Positions 25,063 to 34,580 are shown, numbered from the stretch's first letter. The stretch is DNA of 64,000 nucleotides from Pseudomonas sp. Leaf58 (GCF_003627215.1 NZ_CP032677.1:4655501-4719500), one strand, 5' to 3'. The notes: a model not told the origin generated them from the sequence alone. Translations and numbers: made by a program.

Positions 25063-25325
25063 GCAAACCTTTTGATATGACGCTGTTCCTGAGCGGCACC
25101 CTGGCCGGCTCGAGAACAACCCAGCAACGCCACCTACGCCAAGCCCGAATCATGCAGGCTGCCATTCAACAGCGATGGCATCGAAATAATCCGTGGACCT
25201 GGCAGCTAAAGCATGTGCGCTGGTTTCTTACCCAGTACCTGAAGGATCATTCCGACGCCAGCAGGTATCACTATCGTCTCACTGCTGCATTGATCTTGAA
25301 GCGCAGGGGAGCCATCGGGCGCTGA
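25059..25325 (+). CDS. Small hypothetical island protein
   Basis: 88-aa basic protein (MSKPFDMTLFLSGTLAGSRTTQQRH...) with many Arg, His, Gln and Trp residues, compatible with nucleic-acid binding. Its ATG overlaps the stop of the recombinase-like gene (ATGA), so it is the last member of the overlapping four-gene set. I know such short proteins only as companions of this recombinase type in islands; no function is assigned. The mrr gene converges on it 66 bp away. Confidence 0.65.
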   Translation: MSKPFDMTLFLSGTLAGSRTTQQRHLRQARIMQAAIQQRWHRNNPWTWQLKHVRWFLTQYLKDHSDASRYHYRLTAALILKRRGAIGR

Positions 25326-25391
25326 CATTATATTAGAGGGATATGAGTCAGTATTAGCTGCCGAAGTCTTGTTAAGACCAAACGTTACAAT

Positions 25392-26303
25392 TCACTCCCC
25401 TGCGAAATAATCGCTGTCCAACTGCTTCACCTCGTACACCTGCTTAATGCTCACACCCAAGTTGTTCTCGACCATCAGTCGCGCCAGCTCGACACCGTCG
25501 ATCAGCACCACTTTGATATCCAGCCCCAGCGCTGCAGCACGGGCGCCATCCGAGAAATCCGACGTGGTGATAAACACGCCTTTGCGGGCACGCTGGCGTG
25601 TCAAAGCGCCGATAAATTTGTCGATTTCCGGACGGTGCACAGTGTTGGTCCAGCGCTTGGCCTGCAGATAAATCACGTCAAGGCCGAGCTTGTCTTCTTT
25701 AATAATCCCGTCAATCCCATCATCATTGGTTGCCTGGGTTGCCTTACCGGCTTCCTTACGCGATCCGCCGTAGCCCATGGCGATCATGAGATCGACCACC
25801 AACTGCTCAAAAAAGCTGGGGGTAGCGGCCCGGACTTGCACTAACAGCTCATCTGCCAGTGACTGTACCAATGCTTGATGCGCTTCTGCCAACTGCTCGT
25901 CAGGCGTGGTTTCAGCAACCTCGACAGGTAGCAGGGCAGGCGCGTCAAGCTCTTGCGGTTTGGCGGTATGGAAGTCTGCGAATTCAGGGAACTGCTTCAG
26001 CCAACTAACCGTGATGCGCTCCGGGCCATCGGCCAAAGTAGTGAGGCCGCGCGGCGTAATCTGCACCATCCCCTTAGTAGGAATGCACAGCAGTCCCGCT
26101 TTGTTCAAGTAAGTACGTGCCCAGCCCACTCGGTTGTTGATTACTGTCTGATGGCCAGAGGGCAGCCGCTCTTTGCGCTCCTCCTCGGTAAGTTGAAACC
26201 GCTCGGCCACCTGCTCGCGCACCTCGTTGAGTGGCATCGGCATACCATTTTGCACAGTGGCCAGCACAGGCCGCATCACACTTTGAAAATCAGGAATTGC
26301 CAT
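25392..26303 (-). CDS. mrr: Mrr-type (type IV) restriction endonuclease
   Basis: 303-aa nuclease with an N-terminal winged-helix Mrr_N domain (~residues 5-95, PSGHQTVINNRVGWARTYL) and a C-terminal Mrr_cat PD-(D/E)xK domain: FFEQLVVDLMIAMGYGG, D198 in DDGIDGI, D209 and the Q214-A-K216-R-W218 motif (the QxK variant typical of Mrr). Such enzymes cut modified, usually methylated, DNA. It is 28 bp downstream of hsdR on the same strand and probably expressed with it. Carrying a methyl-directed nuclease together with a methylating type I system implies that the local methylation pattern is not its target. Confidence 0.93.
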   Translation of the reverse strand: MAIPDFQSVMRPVLATVQNGMPMPLNEVREQVAERFQLTEEERKERLPSGHQTVINNRVGWARTYLNKAGLLCIPTKGMVQITPRGLTTLADGPERITVSWLKQFPEFADFHTAKPQELDAPALLPVEVAETTPDEQLAEAHQALVQSLADELLVQVRAATPSFFEQLVVDLMIAMGYGGSRKEAGKATQATNDDGIDGIIKEDKLGLDVIYLQAKRWTNTVHRPEIDKFIGALTRQRARKGVFITTSDFSDGARAAALGLDIKVVLIDGVELARLMVENNLGVSIKQVYEVKQLDSDYFAGE

Positions 26304-26331
26304 CGTTGCATCCTATCCTTACACGCGGTGT

Positions 26332-29300
26332 TCAGGCACCGTGCAAGCCGCTCTGATCAAATCCAGCCGCTGTCTTCAGCATCTTCAAAATCACCAGCGC
26401 AAACGCCCGACTCTTCGTCTCGTTATCCAGCACCTCCAGCGAGAGTTTCTCGTGGTCGGTCATGGCGTCCAGCACGGTGTCCAACACGCGTTTGGGGAAC
26501 AGGCCGTGCATCACTTGATCCACCGAGTGGTTGTTCACCTGGGCCATCACATCTTCCTGGCGGCTGATGCGCTGGGCGATGCCGGTAAGGAACTGCAGTT
26601 GGTCGTCTTCACTCACCTCGGCTCCGAAGATATCGTTCAGCGCCTCGATGATTTCCGATAAGCGCTTCTTCTCCGGATCATGGGGCTTGCCGCTGCCCAC
26701 ATCACTACTAGGTTTGAGGGTGTATTCGCCGGTTTCCTCGTTCAGGCGCAGCTGATGCTCGGCGCGCTTGCTCAGACGGTAGTGGCTCAGTTGCAACTCG
26801 CCTACATCCACGTCGTCTTGTTGTAGTCGATCCACGCGCAACAGCGGGTGCAGGTGTTTGGCGTACACGCAGAGCTGCTCCAGTTCACGGTCCTCGTAGG
26901 GCACAATCTGCGAGAGGAACTCGTACAGGCGCACAAAGCTCTGCAGGTTTTTACGGAACAGGTCGAGTTGATCGATTTGCTCGCCGGCCTCTTTCAGCGC
27001 GTGCTCGGCTTTTTTCAGGCCGCTACTGTCGCCGTTAGCCTCGGCCATGCGTTTGAAGTTCAGCGCCTGCTGGCGCGACTCCACCGAGAAGGCGTAGCGC
27101 TTGGCAAAGCGCTCCTTGGCCGGTGTGCAATAGTAGCTGAGCTTGCTGGCCGCCGCCTTGGGGTCGAAGAAGGCCATGGCGAACGCCTCGACCTCCTGCC
27201 AGTGATAGATCCCCTCTGCATCCAACTTCTTCTGCAGGTCATAGATGATCTGCGGGTCGGTCACATCGGTCAGCTCGGCCTTGGTGTAGTACGGCAAGAA
27301 GGCGTCGAGAATATCCTGCGGCTCGTTGAAGAAGTCGAGGATGAAGGTTTCCTTGCTATCCCCGAAGGTGCGGTTCAGTCGCGACAGGGTCTGCACGCAG
27401 TCCACGCCTTGCAGCTTCTTGTCCACGTACATGGCGCAGAGCTTGGGTTGATCGAAGCCGGTCTGGTACTTGTTGGCCGCGATCATCACATTGAAGTCCT
27501 GGGTATCGAAGGCGTCCGCCAGGTCACGGCCATTCAGGCCGGCGTTGAGCAGGCTGCTGCTTTCCGTCACCTCTTCGGGGATCACCTCATCCGGCAACAC
27601 GCTGCCGGAGAACGCCACCAGCGGGTGGACATCGCGGTACCCCATCTGCTGCACATAGGCTTTGACGGCTAACTGGTAGCGCACTGCTTCCTGACGGCTG
27701 CTGGTCACCACCATAGCCTTGGCCTGGCCATTCAGCAGACCACGGATATTGGCGCGGAAGTGCTCGACGATCACCTCGACCTTCTGGCTAATGTTGTACG
27801 GGTGCAAACGCACCCAACGGGCCAGTTTGATGCGCGCCTGTTTGCTGTCCACCTCGTCGTCTTCGCCGTCCGGGTGAGCGATCTTCCAGGCGGTGCTGTA
27901 GGTGGTGTAGTTGCGCAGCACGTCGAGGATAAAACCTTCCTCGATGGCCTGGCGCATGGAGTACAGGTGAAACGCCTCCGGCTTGTTGCTGGCACTAACC
28001 GGCAGGGTTGGGTCGGCCGGGCGACCGAACAGCTCCAGAGTCTTGGCCTTGGGCGTGGCGGTAAAGGCGTAGTAGCTGATGCGCTCATTTGGTTGGCGCG
28101 CCTGCACGGCGGCGTCCAACAGCTCTTCGGCGGTCACTTCTTCGCCATCCATAACATCGCTGCCAAGTATCTGCTTCAGCTTGCTAGCCGATGAGCCGGT
28201 TTGCGAGGAGTGCGCCTCGTCGGCGATCACCGCATAGCGCCCGCTGGCCAGCTTGGGGTACTTGTCCAGCGCATCGAACAGCGCCGGGAAGGTCTGGATG
28301 GTGACGATGATGATGCGGGTCTGCTCAGCCAGCGCCTCGGCCAGTTGTTCGGATTTGCTCTGGTTACCGACATCGCGGCTGATCGGTTTGACCACACCCT
28401 GGGCGTGCTCGAACTGGTAGATGGTGTTCTGCAACTGGCTGTCCAGCACCGTGCGGTCGGTTACAACGATCACCGAGTTGAACAGGCGCTGGCCGGCATC
28501 ATCGTACAACGAGGCGAGTTGATGGGCGGTCCAGGCGATGGAGTTGGACTTGCCCGAGCCGGCGCTGTGCTGGATAAGGTAGCGCTTACCTGGCCCCTCG
28601 GCACGGGTGGTGTTGATTAGCGCATTGACCACTTCCCACTGGTGGTAGCGTGGGAAGATCATCGTTTCCTTGGTCACCGGCGTACCGTCAAAGCTTTCGC
28701 TGGTTTTCCTGTCTAGGTGCAGAAAGCGCCCCAAAACCTTGAGCCAGGCATCCGGCTGCATGAGGCGTTTCCATAGGTAACTGGTGGCGTATTGGCTGTC
28801 ATCTTCCGGCATCGGGTTGCCTGCACCGCCTTCCACGCTGCCGAGGTTAAACGGCAGAAAGAAGGTGTCTTTACCTGCCAGCTTGGTGGTCATCGCCACT
28901 TCGTGTTGGCCCACAGCAAAGTGCACAAGCGCGCCGCGCTTAAAGGTCAGCAATGGCTCGGGCTTGCGTGTGAGCGGGTCTTTAACCGGGCGGTCGTAGC
29001 GGTACTGGCGCTTGGCGTTTTCCACCGATTGTTTGAACTCGCTTTTCAGCTCCAGCGTGGCGGTGGGGATGCCATTGACGAACAACACCAGATCCAGCCG
29101 TGGGTTGTAGCTCTGCCCATTGCTACCAGCCTCGCGCGCATGCGGCGAATAGGGCACCTCCGGCACCACGCGTAGGCGGTTGCACTGGTAGCGCTTGAGG
29201 GTGTCCGGGTTCATGCCGTGGTCGGGCTGGAAGCTGCACAGTTCCACCTTCACCGCCGGCAGTTTAAAGCCATGGCGCAGCACATCCAGCGTGCCGCTCT

Positions 29301-29532
29301 GCTCCAGCTCACGCACCAGCTTTTGCACCAGTACAGCGTCCGGGTCAGCCGGATTGGCCTTAGCGAACTTTTCCCAACGTTCCGGCCAAGCCTCCTTGAA
29401 GTAACCCAGCACATCTTCGGTATACAGTGCCGTGCGCCGGTCATAGCCGCTGGCGGTGCCGACCAGCCAACCTTGGGCGGCCAGGGCGTCGATGATGTCT
29501 TGCTGAAATTGCGCTTCCTTGCTGTCCGCCAT
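26332..29532 (-). CDS. hsdR: Type I restriction enzyme, R subunit
   Basis: Motor and nuclease subunit of a type I restriction system (1066 aa). N-terminal PD-(D/E)xK nuclease with D147 (RLDLVLF) and E161-L-K163; SF2 helicase domains with Walker A GSGKS (325-329), DEAH (438-441), helicase motif III FTATP and a C-terminal HsdR helical part for assembly. The ATG at 29532 shares one base with the hsdS stop (TAATG), so translation is coupled. It looks complete, without internal stop or shift, hence likely functional. Confidence 0.97.
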   Translation of the reverse strand: MADSKEAQFQQDIIDALAAQGWLVGTASGYDRRTALYTEDVLGYFKEAWPERWEKFAKANPADPDAVLVQKLVRELEQSGTLDVLRHGFKLPAVKVELCSFQPDHGMNPDTLKRYQCNRLRVVPEVPYSPHAREAGSNGQSYNPRLDLVLFVNGIPTATLELKSEFKQSVENAKRQYRYDRPVKDPLTRKPEPLLTFKRGALVHFAVGQHEVAMTTKLAGKDTFFLPFNLGSVEGGAGNPMPEDDSQYATSYLWKRLMQPDAWLKVLGRFLHLDRKTSESFDGTPVTKETMIFPRYHQWEVVNALINTTRAEGPGKRYLIQHSAGSGKSNSIAWTAHQLASLYDDAGQRLFNSVIVVTDRTVLDSQLQNTIYQFEHAQGVVKPISRDVGNQSKSEQLAEALAEQTRIIIVTIQTFPALFDALDKYPKLASGRYAVIADEAHSSQTGSSASKLKQILGSDVMDGEEVTAEELLDAAVQARQPNERISYYAFTATPKAKTLELFGRPADPTLPVSASNKPEAFHLYSMRQAIEEGFILDVLRNYTTYSTAWKIAHPDGEDDEVDSKQARIKLARWVRLHPYNISQKVEVIVEHFRANIRGLLNGQAKAMVVTSSRQEAVRYQLAVKAYVQQMGYRDVHPLVAFSGSVLPDEVIPEEVTESSSLLNAGLNGRDLADAFDTQDFNVMIAANKYQTGFDQPKLCAMYVDKKLQGVDCVQTLSRLNRTFGDSKETFILDFFNEPQDILDAFLPYYTKAELTDVTDPQIIYDLQKKLDAEGIYHWQEVEAFAMAFFDPKAAASKLSYYCTPAKERFAKRYAFSVESRQQALNFKRMAEANGDSSGLKKAEHALKEAGEQIDQLDLFRKNLQSFVRLYEFLSQIVPYEDRELEQLCVYAKHLHPLLRVDRLQQDDVDVGELQLSHYRLSKRAEHQLRLNEETGEYTLKPSSDVGSGKPHDPEKKRLSEIIEALNDIFGAEVSEDDQLQFLTGIAQRISRQEDVMAQVNNHSVDQVMHGLFPKRVLDTVLDAMTDHEKLSLEVLDNETKSRAFALVILKMLKTAAGFDQSGLHGA

Positions 29533-30992
29533 TACACGGCCTCTTGTACTGATTCGGGGGATGGCGCGCTGGCCGGTGGCTGCCAGCCGCGCACGTCGAT
29601 TTTACCTGTGACGGCGGCGGAAATAAGGGCGGAGCGGCGTTCTTGAAGGAGACCTATGACATTCTCCGCTTCATAAATGAGAGCATCATTCTTTTCTGAC
29701 TCTCGCTGGATATGCGAGACAATTTCATCCTGCTCCTTGATTGATGGAGCAAGGCACTCAATCATTCCCAATTTACTAGATTTGATGCCTAGGGCTGTGG
29801 AGCCTGTTGCCAGAGTTTCAAGTCGAGCCTGGCAATTTGTGCTCATAAACCAAAACATCAGGTAATGGTTCCGCATCACATTCGCTTCGCCTCTGAACTT
29901 AACAATTCGCTGAGCAAGTGCGATGTCCGTTCGATCAATCAACGCAACTTGACCAAGAGGAGCCTCCATAGTGAACAACAAGTCTCCTATCTCGGGCCGC
30001 CCTCTAGCAAGTAATGATTCCGCAGACTCAGGGTCAGCATATTCTTCGGATGCCTCATAGTCGATCCGACCATTCCGAATATTTCTAGCCGTGACTAGAA
30101 AAATACCGTTGTCCACTTTTGTAGGTGTTCTTCCGCGGTAATCCACAACTGGGCCAATAAAACGTGTCAGACCGCCGACCTCCCAATGCGCCGGCACCTC
30201 GCCTAGCCATTCCACGCCAGAGTCCTTCATCGGTACTGTGGGATCGAGGCCTTTGGTAACGGCGTGAGAGATCAGGGCCTGGCGCTTTTCCTTGAGCAGT
30301 TCGATCAATCGTTGTTGCTCTTCGATCAATGCGTCAATGCGGGCGGTTTCGTGGTCAAGAAAGCGGGCAATTTGGGTTTGTTCGACTCGAACAGGAAAGC
30401 AAAACCGCTCCTGCAAGTAGGACTCAGCATCGAGATTCTGGATACCAGTAACCTGCTTCACCGATGGATAGTTAACCCGGCCGTCGTAAAGATTACCGAA
30501 GGCATAACAAAGGAACTGGCTATCAAACTCCGCGAGCGGTCGCATTCTCGCTACGAAGTTGGAAGTAACGGCTTCAAATTCATGTGTGAACAAAACGACA
30601 CAGCCAACCAGCGTTTTCTCCCCGCCCCCAGACTTCTCGATCAGCAAATCACCTGACTTAATCAGTCTGGACTGTCTCTCTTTAGGCGTGATGCTTCGGT
30701 AGGTCAGCTTGTCTAATCCAACAGTCGAAAAAGATCGTTCAAAGTCGGCAACTCGGATGACTGCAATATCATTCTCGCCATCAGGTTCATTGCCCCATAA
30801 GCCGTTTATGCACCCATCCACGGTACGTTTTAGTGAGTAAACTGGCCAATGCTGAGGTACCTCGCCTAGCCATTCCACTCCCGAATCCTTGTAAGCCGGA
30901 TACGCTGGAAACGTGCAAGGGCGTTCCTTGCCCTCGCTCTGTGGGCCTACGGCTGCGTCGTTTTTCAAATTTGCTACCGACAAATTTGTCAT
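29532..30992 (-). CDS. hsdS: Type I restriction enzyme, specificity subunit
   Basis: 486-aa specificity subunit that sets the bipartite target sequence. Two target-recognition domains are visible, each introduced by a near-identical block: [17 protein letters not shown] (~residue 31) and [17 protein letters not shown] (~residue 257). Each is followed by a variable TRD and a helical spacer ([42 protein letters not shown]). Such internal repeats allow TRD exchange by recombination. Its ATG overlaps the hsdM stop by 4 bp (ATGA). The TRD1 segment appears locally lower in GC than its neighbours, as often seen for swapped TRDs. Confidence 0.96.
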   Translation of the reverse strand: MTNLSVANLKNDAAVGPQSEGKERPCTFPAYPAYKDSGVEWLGEVPQHWPVYSLKRTVDGCINGLWGNEPDGENDIAVIRVADFERSFSTVGLDKLTYRSITPKERQSRLIKSGDLLIEKSGGGEKTLVGCVVLFTHEFEAVTSNFVARMRPLAEFDSQFLCYAFGNLYDGRVNYPSVKQVTGIQNLDAESYLQERFCFPVRVEQTQIARFLDHETARIDALIEEQQRLIELLKEKRQALISHAVTKGLDPTVPMKDSGVEWLGEVPAHWEVGGLTRFIGPVVDYRGRTPTKVDNGIFLVTARNIRNGRIDYEASEEYADPESAESLLARGRPEIGDLLFTMEAPLGQVALIDRTDIALAQRIVKFRGEANVMRNHYLMFWFMSTNCQARLETLATGSTALGIKSSKLGMIECLAPSIKEQDEIVSHIQRESEKNDALIYEAENVIGLLQERRSALISAAVTGKIDVRGWQPPASAPSPESVQEAV

Positions 30993-32965
30993 GCCGACAG
31001 CCCCTCAATCATCTGCTTGATACGGTCTGTGCAGGCTTTCAAGTCACGGTCGATCTCATCCAGCGGGCGCGGCGGTTGGAACACGTAGAAGTGGCGGTTG
31101 AAGGGGATCTCAAAGCCGACGATTCCGACTTCGCCATCCTGCTCATCCCGCTTGGTCTCGTCGATCCAGGCATCCGGCACATGGGGTTTCACTTCGCGTT
31201 CGAAGTAGTCGAACACCGACTCACCCAGCGGCACGTTCTCGTTGTCGCGCAGGCCGGCGTCTGCTTCTGGCTGGCCCTTGGCCATGCAGATATCCGCTTC
31301 GGAGTCGCGCTCACTCAGGGCGCTCATCAGGGCTTTTAGCTCCGGTGTGCTGAGGCTAATGCTGTGCGTGATGAAGGCTTTTTTCAGCAGTTTGCTGAAC
31401 TGCTCGCGGTTGCGGTGCATCACGCTGGCATCTATCGTTTGCAGGGCGGCCAGCAGGTGCTGCTGAGAGGCGCTATCAAGTTTTTGCAGGGCTTTTTCTT
31501 CCAGCACCTTAGCAATGCGCTCAGCGCTGGTTTGGAAGTTGAGGCGCAGGGGGCGCTCAACAGTGATACGGCGGTAGCCGAAGGCGTCAATTGGGAAAAT
31601 TTTGCTCTGCGCGGTTTGCTCAAAGCTGCCATACAGGCGTACCAGCTCGCTGATTTGATCCTCGGTGATGTACTGGCGCTTGCTGCCCAGCGACTTGCGC
31701 ATTTTGGCGTAGTGCTGGCTGCCGTCGATCAACTGCACCTTGCCCTGGCGAGCAGCGGTCTTGTGGTTGCTGAGTATCCACACATAGGTGGCGATGCCGG
31801 TGTTGTAGAACATGTCGGTAGGCAACGCGACGATGGCTTCGACCAGATCGTTCTGCAGCAGGTAGCGGCGTATCTCCGACTCACCCGAACCCGCGCCGCC
31901 GGTAAACAGCGGCGAGCCGTTGAGGATGATGCCGATGCGCGAGCCACCGTCGCGCGGGTCACGCATCTTGCTTACCAGGTGCAGGAGGAACAGCAGCGAA
32001 CCGTCGGACACGCGCGGCAGGCCCGGGCCAAAGCGGCCGTCGAAGCCTTTATGGTTGTGCTCGTCGGTGATCTGCTTTTGCACCTTCTTCCATTCCACGC
32101 CGAACGGCGGGTTGCTGAGCATAAAGTCGAAGCGTTTGTCGGCCAACTGGTCGTTGGACAGGGTGTTGCCGAGCTTGATGCTGGCCACGTCCTGGCCCTT
32201 GATCAGCATGTCAGCCTTGCAGATAGCGTAGGACTCGGGATTGAGCTCCTGGCCGTGCAGCGACACGCTGACCTTCTCGCTGATGGACTGGATGTACTCA
32301 TCCCCCTCCGACAGAAAGCCGCCGGTGCCGGCGGTTGGGTCATAAATGGTGACGATGCTGTTGGGCGCGAGCTTGTGGTCCTGATCGGTGATCACCAGCG
32401 AGGTGGTGAGGTGCACGATATCGCGCGGGGTGAAGTGCTCCCCAGCGGTTTCATTTGAGCTTTCCGCGAATTTGCGAATCAGCTCTTCAAAGATGATGCC
32501 CATGCCAAAGTTGCTGATGAACTCGGGGCTCAGATCGGTTGCCGCGAAACGCTGCGCCACCTGGTACAGCAGGTTGGCGGTTTCCAACTGCTGAACGAAA
32601 TCTTCGAAGTGGAAGTGCTCGAAGATCTCGCGGGCATCCTTGCTGAACGCCTGCACGTAGCTCATCAGGTCGGCGGCAGTCTGGGTGTCGGACAGGGTGC
32701 CGAGGGTCAACGATGAGGAGTTGAAGAACTGCTGGCCAGCGGCGCGCAGCATGTACATTTCACGTACGGTGTCCGGGCGGCCTTCCTGAGCGTAGGACTC
32801 GTAAATCACGGCATCCTTGGTCGGCGCCAGCACACACTCCATACGCCGCAGCAGGGTGAATGGCAGGATGATGCGGCCGTACTGGGACTGCTTGAAATCA
32901 CCACGCAGTAGGTCGGCAATCGACCAGAGAAAGGCGGCCGTCTGGGAATGATTTTCCGTGTTCAC
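30989..32965 (-). CDS. hsdM: Type I restriction enzyme, N6-adenine methyltransferase subunit
   Basis: 658-aa adenine methyltransferase that, with two or one HsdS, protects host DNA. HsdM N-terminal helical domain (residues 1-150), SAM-binding motif [10 protein letters not shown] (209-217) and catalytic motif IV NPPF (~285-288), with the C-terminal extension (~500-658) of the longer HsdM class. It is the first gene of hsdM-hsdS-hsdR-mrr, the modification-first order that protects the host. Start at 32965 ([20 protein letters not shown]) with AAGGAAT upstream. Confidence 0.97.
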   Translation of the reverse strand: MNTENHSQTAAFLWSIADLLRGDFKQSQYGRIILPFTLLRRMECVLAPTKDAVIYESYAQEGRPDTVREMYMLRAAGQQFFNSSSLTLGTLSDTQTAADLMSYVQAFSKDAREIFEHFHFEDFVQQLETANLLYQVAQRFAATDLSPEFISNFGMGIIFEELIRKFAESSNETAGEHFTPRDIVHLTTSLVITDQDHKLAPNSIVTIYDPTAGTGGFLSEGDEYIQSISEKVSVSLHGQELNPESYAICKADMLIKGQDVASIKLGNTLSNDQLADKRFDFMLSNPPFGVEWKKVQKQITDEHNHKGFDGRFGPGLPRVSDGSLLFLLHLVSKMRDPRDGGSRIGIILNGSPLFTGGAGSGESEIRRYLLQNDLVEAIVALPTDMFYNTGIATYVWILSNHKTAARQGKVQLIDGSQHYAKMRKSLGSKRQYITEDQISELVRLYGSFEQTAQSKIFPIDAFGYRRITVERPLRLNFQTSAERIAKVLEEKALQKLDSASQQHLLAALQTIDASVMHRNREQFSKLLKKAFITHSISLSTPELKALMSALSERDSEADICMAKGQPEADAGLRDNENVPLGESVFDYFEREVKPHVPDAWIDETKRDEQDGEVGIVGFEIPFNRHFYVFQPPRPLDEIDRDLKACTDRIKQMIEGLSA

Positions 32966-33217
32966 TCAATAATTCCTTGGAATACACAGGCAAAAGGGTG
33001 AGTTTAACCTTTCGAGCCGACTGAATGTCACAGCCCGAGGGCTCATGGGCGGCCTGGATGCCGCGCACATTAAGCCTCAGAACGTCCAGTGCCAACACTT
33101 GACGTGCGAACAGGTAAATAATCCACTCAGTTACCACTGACGCACCCGCCCTAGCTCGCAGGTTCTTGCGGATTGGCACGCTTGGAGATGAGCGCACCTG
33201 TACCCATAATTGACATA
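32966..33217 (-). promoter_or_regulatory. Region upstream of hsdM
   Basis: 252 bp without a convincing gene. On the minus strand TTGGCA (33090-33095) and TTAATG (33068-33073) at 16-nt spacing could be an hsdM promoter, ~100 nt before the start. An open frame overlapping the hsdM start has no Shine-Dalgarno and no recognisable product. Confidence 0.35.
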
Positions 33218-33796
33218 TCAATGCGTGTTCAGCACGGCCTCAAAATCAGAAGCCTGCAGCTCCGAGGTCCCACTCAACATATCTCGCGCCAACGCTCGCC
33301 GCTTACTCAGCAGCTCGTTCAGCGTCGCTTCAAACGTCGGCATCGTCGCATCCCGAACCGTCGGGTAGTACACATACACATCCTTCTGCTGCCCGATCCG
33401 ATAGGCCCGATCGGTCGCCTGATCTTCCTTGGCCGGGTTCCAGCAGCGCGTGAAGTGAATGACGTGGTTGGCGGCCTGCACGTTCACCCCGAATCCGACG
33501 GCGATAGTGGACAGGATGATGACGGCGAAACCTGGCAGCTCCTGGAATTGATCGATCAGCCTCTGCCGGCTATTAGAGCTCTGACTGCTGGTACTGGTAT
33601 CGCCATTGATGACCGTCGCCCGAAAGCCGAAATGCTGCTGAATTGCGTGCTGCAATTCCCGCTGAATATCTCGCAACTCGGTAAAGAGGATGACCTTGTC
33701 GCCGTTGCCGGCCCTTTTGATCGACTCGAGCGTCTGCATCAGCCACTGAAGCTTCGGCGAGGTGTCGCGCAACCTCGTGTCTGGCTGAACGCTGTA
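33218..33796 (-). pseudogene. zorD: 3' fragment of zorD (SNF2-type helicase of Zorya)
   Basis: ~190 codons of the C-terminal RecA-like lobe of a SNF2 helicase. Motifs seen in order: VILFTELRDIQ (motif IV region), VINGDTS, IILSTIAVGFGVNVQAANHV (motif V) and QATDRAYRIGQQKDV (motif VI). The N-terminal lobe with Walker A and DEAH is absent, and the frame has no proper start; it enters from a sequence resembling zorA. Type I Zorya encodes ZorD of this type beside ZorA, so I read it as the end of zorD left by an internal deletion. Another SNF2 family is possible if the zorA match is wrong. Confidence 0.7.
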
Positions 33797-33798
33797 TC

Positions 33799-33942
33799 GA
33801 CGCTGGCGTTAACCTGTTCAGGCGTGCTCGGGTCGAAGTGCTGAAGACCTAGCATCAGGCCGAAGAAGGTTCCGACGATCCCGATACCGGTCAAGATACC
33901 CGGTAGGTGCTTATAGAACTCGGTCCCCAGCGGGGTATCAAC
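33799..33942 (-). pseudogene. zorA: Internal fragment of zorA (MotA/ExbB-like)
   Basis: About 48 codons in a single frame read VDTPLGTEFYKHLPG, then ILTGIGIVGTFFGLMLGL, then QHFDPSTPEQVNASV. The glycine-rich hydrophobic stretch with LTGIGIVGTFFGL is the typical first pore-region segment of ZorA and of MotA/ExbB/TolQ relatives. Upstream, the frame breaks at a stop; downstream, similarity ends where the helicase fragment begins. So zorB, zorC and most of zorA and zorD are missing. This is a remnant and cannot be functional. Confidence 0.65.
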
Positions 33943-34440
33943 ACTGATGCGTCAAAGACCAATCCAGTTGGATCAATGACAGCACCTTGCCAAGCGCGCG
34001 CTTCGGGGTGCCACAAACTCGGAATGGGCGGGCGCACCACGTGCTCCCTAGAACCTTCCGTGGACAAATGGTGGGAGATAATGTCCTTATGCCAGCACCT
34101 TAGCTTGAGCCTTAACTGTCGTAAAGCTGAAAGCTCAACCCCTATATTCGGCATCCTGAAGCGAAGCGATTTCCCATCTACCCGCTTAGCTTGAGAGCAG
34201 CCCTCTAGGTACATCTGATCGGGGTGAAAAACCTCAGGCAAGTGCAGTGCAAGCTGATGGCGGGCTATGCCTTCAGTTCGATGCGCCGCGTCGGTGTCGA
34301 GCCGGGCCGACGATCGGATCAGGAGCTCGCGCAGGTCAGTCGAAGCAGGCTGACGCTTCGACCAGGTCGACCGCGATTTGGGCGCAGGTCTACTTACAGT
34401 CGTCACTGTTGTTTGTTGGCAAGCTAGGAATAGGTTTCTC
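33943..34440. other. Degenerate island DNA, no gene assigned
   Basis: About 500 bp with lower GC than the flanks. A minus-strand open frame (33891-34406, 171 codons) overlaps the zorA fragment in another frame; it contains VDGKSLRFRMPNIGVELSAL but I recognise no family, and its first part is Arg/Ser-rich like a shadow frame. It may be the decayed end of another gene. Confidence 0.35.
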
Positions 34441-34462
34441 AGTATTCCAGTTGGTATTCCAG
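34441..34462. other. Candidate right arm-type integrase sites
   Basis: AGTATTCCAG (34441) and GGTATTCCAG (34453), 12 bp apart, the same sequence, spacing and orientation as the pair at 20069/20081 beside the integrase gene. Confidence 0.55.
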
Positions 34463-34512
34463 GCTAAAATGCAAACCGAAATTAAGCCTATTAATCAATA
34501 TATTAATCAGTC

Positions 34513-34537
34513 GATTCAACTTACCCCGGCACTGCCA
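34513..34537 (+). other. Degenerate attR (copy of the ssrA end)
   Basis: GATTCAACTTACCCCGGCAC + TGCCA aligns without gaps to the last 25 nt of ssrA with 18 identities, keeping the TTCAA and CCCCGGC blocks and the terminal CCA. It lies 50 bp outside the right arm-type sites. Confidence 0.45.
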
Positions 34538-34580
34538 GATCAAATAACACCTTAAACAGGCCCTTCTTTACACGCACCAT

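Larger units (their letters stand above)
19955..34537. mobile_element. Genomic island integrated at ssrA (~14.6 kb)
   Basis: A block between ssrA and a broken lysE carries an integrase, a DUF3987 gene set, a second recombinase-like gene, a type I restriction operon with mrr, and Zorya gene remnants, all accessory functions. Paired (A/G)GTATTCC sites at 12-bp spacing occur just inside both ends (20069-20089 and 34441-34462), and a degenerate copy of the ssrA 3' end lies at the right end. The right limit is inferred; it should fall between 34462 and 34581. Confidence 0.75.

Noticed and set aside
32898..33221. A 107-codon minus-strand frame overlapping the start of hsdM
   Set aside because: It has no start signal, overlaps a confident gene in another frame and is likely the hsdM promoter region.
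33891..34406. Calling the 171-codon minus-strand frame a real gene
   Set aside because: It overlaps the zorA fragment in another frame, has no convincing start, and its N-terminal half looks like shadow coding; kept only as an uncertain region.
19955..34580. An exact second copy of the ssrA 3' end as attR
   Set aside because: I searched by eye for GGCTCCACCA and GTTCAAATCC on the right side and found only the degenerate match at 34513-34537; no perfect copy is present in this window.
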